Source: Anaerolineae bacterium
Lineage (GTDB): Bacteria > Chloroflexota > Anaerolineae > UBA4142
DNA: 28,661 bases
Assembly (NCBI GenBank): GCA_027457205.1
Contig: DAIDTM010000514.1
Location: 1 to 28,661, forward strand
Direction of reading: 5' to 3'
This document shows, one piece after another, positions 14,722-21,282 of this stretch; positions within the stretch are counted from its first letter, which is position 1; every line of letters begins with the position of its first letter. The translations under genes and the position numbers were made by a program. Under the pieces are notes generated by a model. That model did no database searches, was not told the origin of the DNA, and worked only from the letters and a program-made list of their open reading frames with translations.

Positions 14722-15194
14722 AACTCTATTTCCTTCGACACGGTCTGGCGGCGGAGCGCGAGGAATGGAGCGGCGACGACGCGGCGCGTCCGCTCACCGA
14801 TGAGGGCAAGGCGCGTATGGCGCGCGCGGCGGCGGTCTTCGCGAAACTGGAACTCGGTCTCGATGCGATCATTACCAGCCCGCTCGTCCGCGCGGTCCAG
14901 ACCGCCGAGATCGTCGCGCGCGAATTGAAAATGCAAAACCAACTGGTCACGGACGAGCGGCTCGCGCCGGGATTTGACGCGGACGCGCTAGCGAAAATCC
15001 TGCCGGCTTATCCAAAGGCAGCCGCGCTGATGTTCGTGGGACACGAGCCGGATTTCAGCGAGACGATTAGCTATCTCATTGGCGGCGGTCGTGTGGTTTG
15101 CAAAAAAGGCGGCTTGGCGCTGGTGGAACTGAACGCGACGAACCTGAAAGGTGAACTCGTTTGGCTCGTTCCGCCGAAAGCGCTGGCGCTGTAA
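14718..15194 (+). CDS. sixA: SixA-like phosphohistidine phosphatase
   Basis: This 158-aa histidine-phosphatase-superfamily protein has the catalytic R7-H8-G9 at the N-terminus, SPLVRA (R58) in the middle and a second catalytic H109 in VGHEPD. SixA removes phosphate from phosphohistidine in phosphorelay proteins. Beside a kinase that works through phosphohistidine, a link to polyphosphate or PPK is possible, but this is inference. Its ATG overlaps the ppk stop (ATGA), so the two are translationally coupled. Confidence 0.9.
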   Translation: MKLYFLRHGLAAEREEWSGDDAARPLTDEGKARMARAAAVFAKLELGLDAIITSPLVRAVQTAEIVARELKMQNQLVTDERLAPGFDADALAKILPAYPKAAALMFVGHEPDFSETISYLIGGGRVVCKKGGLALVELNATNLKGELVWLVPPKALAL

Positions 15195-15212
15195 GAAACC
15201 ATCTGAAAACCT

Positions 15213-15271
15213 ACCACCAAGTCACAAAGACACAAAGGAAAAAATGCGATTAGACTTGGCGTCTTGGTGGT
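15213..15271. repeat. Inverted repeat ACCACCAAGAC family
   Basis: The left arm ACCACCAAGTCACAAAGAC (15213-15231) is the imperfect complement of the right arm GACTTGGCGTCTTGGTGGT (15253-15271). It fills the gap between the sixA-like gene and the CYTH-CHAD gene. Confidence 0.8.
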
Positions 15272-15287
15272 GATTTTAAGAGATAAT

Positions 15288-17132
15288 ATGGAAATCGAAG
15301 CCAAGTTCGCCGTATCCGACGCAGAGACTTTCCAGCGGCTACAAGCCATCGACCGCCTCGCCGGCTTGCCGCTGTCCGAAGGTCGCGTCCAGCGCGTACG
15401 CGATACATACCTGGACACGCGCGACCGTCGGATCCTTGCGGCAGGGTACGCGTGCCGCCGCCGCGAACGGGACGACGGAATCCTCATCACCGTCAAGTCG
15501 CTCCAGCATCCGGACGGCGCGGTGCATCGCCGCGAAGAATTTGAAACGACACTGCCGTCCGATCAGCCGCCGGCGGAGTGGTCTCCCAGTCCCGCGCGCG
15601 GTCTGGTGCTCCGCGTCGCCGGCGACGCGCCGCTTGCGCCGCTCTGCGTGATCGAGCAGACGCGCGTTGCCCGCGCGATCAGCCGCGACGGACAGCAGAT
15701 CGCCGAGTTGAGCTTGGACGATGTGCGCGTAGACGCCAGAGATTCGTCGCTGGCGTTTTTTGAATTGGAAATCGAATTGACAGAGCCGGACGGCGCGGAC
15801 GCTCTGGCGGCACTGGTAACGTGTCTGCAAGACGAATGGAAACTCCAACCCGAACCGCGCTCGAAATTTGAACGCGCGCTGGATTGGCTCGCCGCCGCGC
15901 CGCGCGTGTTGACGGCAGACGAGCGCGCGGTCGTGACTCGCATCGCGCAACAGACCAATTCGTCCAGCCGGCGCGCCAGAGCGCTCCTGGCACTGGATGA
16001 CGGCGCGACCGAGATCGACGCGGCGGCGCGCGCTGGCTTTTCGACGCGCCGCGTCAAGTACTGGCAGAGAGCGTTCGAGCAAAAGGGGTTGGCGGTCTTT
16101 CCGCAGTCGTTGCTCGGCGAATCCCGCGTCGAGATCGAGACGCCGCCCGCGCCGCGCGCGCCTGCCAAACCCGGCATCGACCTGAACGATTCGATGGCGG
16201 AAGCTGCGCGCAAGACATTGCATTTCCACTTTCAGCGAATGCTCGATCACGAAGCCGGCACGCGCGCGGGGACGGACATCGAAGAATTGCACGATATGCG
16301 CGTGGCGACGCGGCGGATGCGCGCCGCGCTCCGCGTGTTCGACAGCTATCTCGACCGGCGAACGATCAAGCCGTTCGCCAAGTCGCTGCGGCGCGCCGGA
16401 CGCGCGCTCGGCGCAGTGCGCGACCTGGACGTGTTCCGGGAAAAAGCGCAGCAGTACCTCGACGCGCTGCCACTGGACCGGCAATCGGAATTGGAGCCGC
16501 TGCTGACGGTGTGGCAAGTCGAACACGATCGCGCGCGCCAAACGTTGCTGGCTTTTCTGGACAGTGACGCGTACGCCCGCTTCAAAGAACAATTCGGCGA
16601 GTTACTGCAAACGCCCGGCGCGGGCGCTGCGTCGGTCTGGTCGAAAGCAAACGAGCCGCTGCCGTACCGCGCGCGGCTCGTTCTGCCGGTCGTGCTGCAC
16701 GAACGCTACGCCGCGGTGCGCGCGTACGACGAATGGGTGACTCAGCCCGACGTACGGCTCACGCGCCTGCACCAGCTTCGCATCGCGTCGAAAGGACTGC
16801 GGTATACGCTCGAGTTCTTCGAGGAAATTCTCGCGCCTGAAGCGGAGACGCTGATCGAGCAGATGAAGCGGTTGCAGGACCATCTGGGGAATTTGCAGGA
16901 TGCGGTGGTGACGTGCAACGCGCTGCGCGAGTTTTTGATGTGGGGCGCATGGGGACGCCGCCAGCGCGCCAAAAAATCGTCCGAAGTGATCGTCGCGCCG
17001 GGCGTAGCGGCGTACCTTGCGGCGCGGCAAAACGAAATTCAAGAACGGATGGCTGCGTTTCCGCCGGTGTGGGAACAAATTTCGAGCGTGGAATTTAGTC
17101 AGCGACTCGCGGCAATTGTGGCGGCTCTGTAA
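15288..17132 (+). CDS. CYTH-HTH-CHAD fusion protein
   Basis: This 614-aa protein has a CYTH/triphosphate-tunnel domain (~1-205), signalled by the E2-x-E4-x-K6 motif, a YLDT segment and paired strands rich in Arg, Lys and Glu. A ~70-residue helical segment (~208-280) resembling a helix-turn-helix follows. The C-terminal CHAD domain (~305-590) contains ELHDMRVATRRMRAALRVF and RLHQLRIASKGLRYTLEFFEE. CYTH domains hydrolyse or bind triphosphate chains, and CHAD helices bind polyphosphate. The location after ppk1 and opposite ppx supports a role in polyphosphate handling. I chose ATG 15288 because AAGAGA is just upstream and family homology starts there. The 3' end overlaps the convergent ppx gene by 38 bp. 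Confidence 0.9.
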   Translation: MEIEAKFAVSDAETFQRLQAIDRLAGLPLSEGRVQRVRDTYLDTRDRRILAAGYACRRRERDDGILITVKSLQHPDGAVHRREEFETTLPSDQPPAEWSPSPARGLVLRVAGDAPLAPLCVIEQTRVARAISRDGQQIAELSLDDVRVDARDSSLAFFELEIELTEPDGADALAALVTCLQDEWKLQPEPRSKFERALDWLAAAPRVLTADERAVVTRIAQQTNSSSRRARALLALDDGATEIDAAARAGFSTRRVKYWQRAFEQKGLAVFPQSLLGESRVEIETPPAPRAPAKPGIDLNDSMAEAARKTLHFHFQRMLDHEAGTRAGTDIEELHDMRVATRRMRAALRVFDSYLDRRTIKPFAKSLRRAGRALGAVRDLDVFREKAQQYLDALPLDRQSELEPLLTVWQVEHDRARQTLLAFLDSDAYARFKEQFGELLQTPGAGAASVWSKANEPLPYRARLVLPVVLHERYAAVRAYDEWVTQPDVRLTRLHQLRIASKGLRYTLEFFEEILAPEAETLIEQMKRLQDHLGNLQDAVVTCNALREFLMWGAWGRRQRAKKSSEVIVAPGVAAYLAARQNEIQERMAAFPPVWEQISSVEFSQRLAAIVAAL

Positions 17133-18723
17133 TCCGTCGCGGATGTTTGCCGCCGACCACTTGGAGTTCGATCTTGCGCCCCAGCACTTTTTCCGCCGCT
17201 TTGAATCGGTCCTGCACGCCCCACAATTCCAACTGATAGTCCTTCGCGGCGGTAATCTCCAAGCTCGCCTTGTTCCGTCCCACCGCGCGCAGCCGAGCGT
17301 GTTTGATCGCTCCCATGTGACTGCGGTCGAGTCCCTCGGCGAGTCGCAGCAGCAAGCTCAACCACTCGACGATGCGACGCGTTGGTTTGTCCAATGCGGC
17401 GAACTCGGCGTACTTTTTGCTGGGCTGGCTCTTGCGATGAAAGAGCGCGGCGGTCGCCATGATGGCAAGCTCAGATTGATCGAACCCCAACAGGTCGGCG
17501 TTCCGAATGAGATAGTTCGTGTGGAAGTGGTGGTTGTTGTACGAAAGAAACGCGCCGATGTCGTGCAGCAGCGCGGCGTATTCCAAAAGCTCGCGCTCGC
17601 GCGCGCCGAGATCGTGCAAACCGGCTTTCTGCGCGCTGTCGAACATTTCCAGCGCTAATTGCGCGATGTGACGCGCGTGCGGCTCGTCGAAATTGCAGGC
17701 GCGTCCCAGCTGCACTACGCTCCGTTCGCGGACGGACATACCACGCACCAGCCCCGCGTGCTCGCTGCGCGCGAGATAGTCCATCAGCAGCCCTTCGCGC
17801 AGACCACGCTCGCTGATGATCCGAATCTCCGGCAACTTGAGCTCCTCCATCAGCGTGTCGATGATCGCCGCGCCGGCAATGATAATGTCGGCGCGTTCTG
17901 GATTGATGCCGGGGACTTTGCGCCGCTCATCAAGCGGCAGAGAACGGAGCAGCTCGATGACGCGCTTGAGATCGCGGCGGTTGAGCGAATCGTCCCGCCA
18001 ACGACCGCGATTCTGAAACACGCGCGCCGCAATGTCCATCAGATTTTCGACGGTGCCGGAACTGCCAAAGGCAAGATCGAGGTCGTATTTCTGCATCTGC
18101 TGCAGCGTGCGGACCGACGCGTTCTGCACGTAACGCTTGATCAACGCGTACTGCTTCGGCTCGACCGGCGCGGTCTCGTTCGGCAGGAAAAAGAGCGTCG
18201 TCAGGCGGACGGCGCCCAGGTTGAGCGAACTCAGGTAATGGTACTGCCGCTGATCGCCCACGATCACTTCTGTGCTGCCGCCGCCGATGTCGATAAAGAC
18301 CGCTTCCTTGTCGCCGAGATGCACCCCGCTGGAAACGCCCAGATAAATCAGACGCGCTTCTTCTTTGCCGGAGATCACGCGCACGTCGAGCTTTGCCTCG
18401 CGCCGCAGGCGGCGCAGAAACTCGTCCTGGTTTTTCGCCTCGCGCGTTGCGGACGTGGCGATCGCGATAATTTCTGCCGCGCCGTACGAACGCGAGAGCT
18501 CGGCAAATTTGCGGCAGACGAGCACCGCGCGGTCCATCGCTTCGGGGCGCAAATGCTGATCGACAAACTCGCCTTCGCCCAAGCGCACGGTTTCTTTTTG
18601 CTGCGTCAGCGTCGCGTAAGAATGATTCGGGTTAATGCGAACCAGTAGCAGCCGCACCGAGTTGGTGCCGATGTCCATAAACGCGACCACGCGTCCGTCG
18701 GCGGATCGGGGAATCGTTTTCAC
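17095..18723 (-). CDS. ppx: Exopolyphosphatase / GppA-family phosphatase with HD-like C-terminal domain
   Basis: This 542-aa protein has an N-terminal ASKHA-fold Ppx/GppA module: FMDIGTNSVRLLLVRI near residue 17, SATREAKN, and VFIDIGGGSTEVIVG for phosphate binding. The C-terminal HD-like helical domain holds LLHDIG (H387, D388) and further histidines. The enzyme removes terminal phosphate from polyphosphate, or from pppGpp in GppA-type members; sequence alone does not separate these. I chose GTG 18723 with GGAG five nt upstream, because the longer frame runs through the promoter. It converges on the CYTH-CHAD gene. Confidence 0.93.
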   Translation of the reverse strand: MKTIPRSADGRVVAFMDIGTNSVRLLLVRINPNHSYATLTQQKETVRLGEGEFVDQHLRPEAMDRAVLVCRKFAELSRSYGAAEIIAIATSATREAKNQDEFLRRLRREAKLDVRVISGKEEARLIYLGVSSGVHLGDKEAVFIDIGGGSTEVIVGDQRQYHYLSSLNLGAVRLTTLFFLPNETAPVEPKQYALIKRYVQNASVRTLQQMQKYDLDLAFGSSGTVENLMDIAARVFQNRGRWRDDSLNRRDLKRVIELLRSLPLDERRKVPGINPERADIIIAGAAIIDTLMEELKLPEIRIISERGLREGLLMDYLARSEHAGLVRGMSVRERSVVQLGRACNFDEPHARHIAQLALEMFDSAQKAGLHDLGARERELLEYAALLHDIGAFLSYNNHHFHTNYLIRNADLLGFDQSELAIMATAALFHRKSQPSKKYAEFAALDKPTRRIVEWLSLLLRLAEGLDRSHMGAIKHARLRAVGRNKASLEITAAKDYQLELWGVQDRFKAAEKVLGRKIELQVVGGKHPRRITEPPQLPRVAD

Positions 18724-18754
18724 CAGAGCTCCACTCGCTTGAAGATTCGCAAAG

Positions 18755-18783
18755 ATTATACCCGCGTTGTCCACCCAGGTCAA
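18755..18783 (-). promoter_or_regulatory. Promoter of ppx
   Basis: TTGACC (18783-18778), a 17-nt spacer and TATAAT (18760-18755) predict a start near 18748, 25 nt before the GTG start codon. Confidence 0.88.
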
Positions 18784-18789
18784 TCAACG

Positions 18790-18975
18790 CGCGCCGGATA
18801 ATGTTACCGGGACATCGCGCCGGCTGCCAGCCCGTGAAATGATGATGGACGTTATCCGAAACCGCCGGCTCGATCCACGCAGGGTGCGAAACTTCTGCCA
18901 TTCTTTTTCGCGGTCTTGGCGGACAGAGCGAGTTATCCCGGATAACGTCCACGATGCGGCGCGCGGCTGGCGCGT
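18790..18975. repeat. GGATAACGTCC-family repeat between ppx and the YHS gene
   Basis: GGACGTTATCCG (18847-18858) and CGGATAACGTCC (18939-18950) form a perfect 12-bp inverted pair. A diverged copy of the same phrase (CCGGATAATGTTACCGGGACATC) lies near 18793, so part of the unit is also repeated directly. The stretch holds no gene. Confidence 0.75.
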
Positions 18976-18978
18976 GAT

Positions 18979-19161
18979 CTAGTTTCCGCCCATCCCGGGC
19001 ATTTTCATCGGACCTTCCTTCAAGAACTTTTCCGGGTTCTTGTCAAACGCGACCTTGCAGCCGCGAGAGCAAAAGTAGTACGTCGTACCCTTGTAGTCGG
19101 ACTTGGCAGCTTCCTTGCCTTCCACGACTGTCATCCCGCACACCGGGTCTTTGTGTTCCAT
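18979..19161 (-). CDS. YHS-domain metal-binding protein
   Basis: This 60-aa protein consists of one YHS domain: DPVCGMTV at residues 5-12, YYFCSRGC in the middle and a Met/Gly-rich tail (MKMPGMGG). YHS domains bind copper or other soft metals and often appear next to or fused to copper ATPases. That fits the csoR-copA pair about 2 kb upstream on the same strand. The start is ATG 19161 with a strong AGGAGG seven nt upstream; the longer upstream frame is repeat DNA. The Met-rich tail could contribute Cu(I) ligands, which is inference. Confidence 0.9.
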   Translation of the reverse strand: MEHKDPVCGMTVVEGKEAAKSDYKGTTYYFCSRGCKVAFDKNPEKFLKEGPMKMPGMGGN

Positions 19162-19175
19162 TCGATTTCCTCCTG

Positions 19176-19306
19176 TTGGAATTTGGATATTGGAAGTTGA
19201 AGTTAGAAATTGGAAGTTGGAGGTTGGACGTTTGACCTTGGAAGATAGACTCGTGCTACATTCCAACCTCTAACCTCCAACTTCTAACTTCTAATCTCCA
19301 ATCTCT
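19176..19306. repeat. Long inverted repeat, CTAAYCTC/CCAACTT family
   Basis: The left arm (19176-19229, repeated TTGGAAGTTGG/AGTTAGAA phrases) is opposed by the right arm (19260-19306, repeated CCAACCTCTAACCTCCAAC phrases). Each arm is itself a degenerate array of about seven-base units. The right arm contains the methyltransferase stop codon. Confidence 0.85.
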
Positions 19307-19892
19307 ATTTCACCGCGTCAATTCCGATAAACAGTCCGCCGATATGCCGCTGCACCGCGCGCACGCGGAACCCGGCGCGCTCGACCGCCGCGCGCGTATC
19401 GCGGTTCAAGTGGCAGCCGCCGGCGAATTCCTTCCACACTGGCGTGATCCAATCCTGCGCGCCGGCAATGAATCGATTCTCGACGCGCACGTGCTCGACC
19501 AGGCGAAACGTGCCGCCGGGTTTCAGCACGCGCCGCGCCTCGCCGAGCGCGCGCGCGGGATCGCCAATCGTGCAAAACGTCAGCGTGCCGACCACGCTGT
19601 CGAACGATTCGTCGGCAAACGGCAGCTCTTCCGCGCGCGCCTGGTACAGCGTGATCGCTTCACCGCGCCCGTTGCGCCGCGCCAGCGCGCGTCGCAGCGA
19701 CGCGCCATCCGGGTCAATCGCGGCAATCGACGCCGCCGCACGATAGAGCGGCAGATTCAAGCCAGTGCCGACGCCCAGTTCCAGCACGCGCCCGCGCGCC
19801 GCGCGCACCACCCACTCGCGCCAGTGGCGCACGCCCAGCGGATCGAACGGCGCGATCAGCGGATCGTACATCGCCGCCAAAAGTTCACCCAT
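19305..19892 (-). CDS. Class I SAM-dependent methyltransferase
   Basis: This 195-aa Rossmann-fold methyltransferase has motif I as VLELGVGTG (residues 37-44), an acidic residue ending strand 2 (D60) and post-motif ELPFADESFDSVVGTLTFC. VLKPGGTFRLVEH follows. The closest familiar group is the UbiE/phospholipid N-methyltransferase-like set, but the substrate cannot be read from sequence. The start ATG 19892 overlaps the end of the thioredoxin-like gene by eight bases, so the two are coupled. The stop codon lies in a palindromic repeat. Confidence 0.88.
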   Translation of the reverse strand: MGELLAAMYDPLIAPFDPLGVRHWREWVVRAARGRVLELGVGTGLNLPLYRAAASIAAIDPDGASLRRALARRNGRGEAITLYQARAEELPFADESFDSVVGTLTFCTIGDPARALGEARRVLKPGGTFRLVEHVRVENRFIAGAQDWITPVWKEFAGGCHLNRDTRAAVERAGFRVRAVQRHIGGLFIGIDAVK

Positions 19893-20217
19893 CGTCAGGC
19901 AATCCCAATTTCAGATTGCGCGTCACCACACCCCGAAGCATTTCCTTGGTCGGACTGCCTTTCAAGCCGTCCGGCGTACGGTATACGCGGCATTGCATCG
20001 CAAAGTTATCCTGCCCGGGTTCGGCAAATGGATCGACGCCATTGAAAAGAATCGTCGGTGAACCCAGAAACTTTCTAGCCATTGCGTCTGCGTCGTCGCG
20101 CACTTGCACCATTTCTATTGCCGCGTCAATTTTCTCTTCGTGCAGCACTTGGTCCAGCAACGCACGCGCATTCTGGTACGATGGACACCCATCGAACCAA
20201 AGCAATTCGATTTTCAT
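19885..20217 (-). CDS. Thioredoxin-like small protein (DGCPSY type)
   Basis: This 110-aa protein starts MKIELLWFDGCPSY, the pattern of a small thioredoxin-fold family in which the CxxC is reduced to a single cysteine (C11). The GSPTILFNGVDPF segment carries the cis-Pro typical of thioredoxin folds. A redox or metal-related role is possible given the copper genes nearby, but no substrate is known. ATG 20217 overlaps the stop of the DUF2085 gene (ATGA), and the 3' end overlaps the methyltransferase gene. Confidence 0.8.
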   Translation of the reverse strand: MKIELLWFDGCPSYQNARALLDQVLHEEKIDAAIEMVQVRDDADAMARKFLGSPTILFNGVDPFAEPGQDNFAMQCRVYRTPDGLKGSPTKEMLRGVVTRNLKLGLPDDG

Positions 20218-20981
20218 TGCGCCCTTTCTGCCGCGCGCTGCAACTGCCGCGTGGCGTTCATCTGCACGTCGCGCATCCCGGCTTCGATCATCGGAAAGAT
20301 AAACCAGACCGTCATCAGCCCAAACAAAAAGCCGGTGATCCAGCGCATATCGGAATTGAACGAGCCGAACGCGTCGCCGACGTAGAACCAGGAGGGAAAG
20401 ATGTTGCCGGTGAGGTAGGCAAGCCACGCGTTGGTATCGCGATAACCCAGCCCGCTGGTGCCGGCGAGCGCATCGTTAATCATGTGCGACACGCCGTCGA
20501 TGCCCACCGGCAAAATGCCGATGACAAACCAGGCGATGCCGGAGAGCGGCTTGAGGCGTTTACGCAGCAGTGCGAAGAGCAGCGCACCGACCCAGATGCT
20601 CCCGTAGAACGAAATCATCCGGTCGCTCCACGCCATCTTGTACCCGAACTGCGGATTGCCGATGAATTGCCGCAAGCCCCAAAAGCCATCGAGGTGCCAC
20701 ACCGCCTTGATCTCGGCGTACGAGTACATCGGCTTGGGACCGAAGAAAAAGATCGAGCGCTCCGGCAGTTGGTGGCAGACGAAACTATACGCCGTGTAGA
20801 TACCGCGCGCGGCGCCCGTCTGCCCGATCTCCATCAGAATCGGCGCAGCAAACGGCGTGAGAACGTATACGCCATAGATGACGATGAAAATCGTCAGCCA
20901 ATGATACGCAATCCAACTTGCCAAGCGATCCAGCGCGATCACCAGACTGCGCGTCCGCCCCGTCACGGTCGTTTCAGCCAT
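20214..20981 (-). CDS. DUF2085-family membrane protein
   Basis: This 255-aa protein has about five transmembrane helices and the DUF2085 signature SFVCHQLPERS (C69-H70) and ILPVGIDGVSHM. Function of the family is unknown; the conserved Cys-His and Asp residues hint at metal binding. The start is ATG 20981 with GGGAG six nt upstream. It lies second in an operon of a 58-aa membrane protein, this protein, a thioredoxin-like protein and a methyltransferase. Confidence 0.85.
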   Translation of the reverse strand: MAETTVTGRTRSLVIALDRLASWIAYHWLTIFIVIYGVYVLTPFAAPILMEIGQTGAARGIYTAYSFVCHQLPERSIFFFGPKPMYSYAEIKAVWHLDGFWGLRQFIGNPQFGYKMAWSDRMISFYGSIWVGALLFALLRKRLKPLSGIAWFVIGILPVGIDGVSHMINDALAGTSGLGYRDTNAWLAYLTGNIFPSWFYVGDAFGSFNSDMRWITGFLFGLMTVWFIFPMIEAGMRDVQMNATRQLQRAAERAQ

Positions 20982-20999
20982 ATCGATCTCCCGCGAGTC

Positions 21000-21176
21000 T
21001 CACACTCGCCATACGTCGTAAATCGCTAACCCTACCACACCGACAAACAAACCCGCCAGGATCAGATACGCCCCAATGGGCGTAAGAATGCTGGATGCGC
21101 CAACCATCACGACCAGCGAAATCGCCTCCAGTGATCCAACGACCGCATGTTTCACGATTTTGAAGAACTTGTTCAC
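21000..21176 (-). CDS. 58-aa two-helix membrane protein
   Basis: This short gene encodes a protein starting MNKFFKIVKHAVVG. Two hydrophobic segments follow, about residues 14-30 and 33-52, separated by TPIG, and it ends YDVWRV. The start is GTG 21176 with GGA five nt upstream. The frame is open further upstream, but without a usable start. It ends 18 nt before the DUF2085 gene, whose ribosome binding site lies in the gap. I do not recognise the family. Hydrophobic periodicity and operon position support it as real. Confidence 0.65.
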   Translation of the reverse strand: MNKFFKIVKHAVVGSLEAISLVVMVGASSILTPIGAYLILAGLFVGVVGLAIYDVWRV

Positions 21177-21207
21177 GTGCTTCCGCGCCGCCTTTGCACA
21201 AATGTAA

Positions 21208-21246
21208 TTGGGGACGCCGATTCGACAGACCTCGGTGTCCCCAATC
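21208..21246. repeat. Hairpin ATTGGGGAC family
   Basis: ATTGGGGACGCCGA and TCGGTGTCCCCAAT form a 14-bp stem with one mismatch-type G.T pair and an 11-nt loop. It lies in the leader of the 58-aa membrane protein message and has no T-tract, so it is probably not a terminator. Confidence 0.75.
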
Positions 21247-21253
21247 CACCTCT

Positions 21254-21282
21254 ATTATACTCAAATCGACGGCGCGCGGAAA
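21254..21282 (-). promoter_or_regulatory. Possible promoter of the membrane-protein operon
   Basis: A consensus -10 box TATAAT (21259-21254) follows two bases after the copA stop codon. The -35 at 17-nt spacing (TTTCCG) is weak and would lie inside copA. Confidence 0.45.

Noticed and set aside
18724..18783. Upstream start for ppx at 18783
   Set aside because: It would lie on the -35 box of a near-consensus promoter, upstream of the predicted transcription start.
19162..19266. Longer N-terminus for the YHS protein
   Set aside because: The extra residues come from the degenerate repeat array; AGGAGG precedes ATG 19161.
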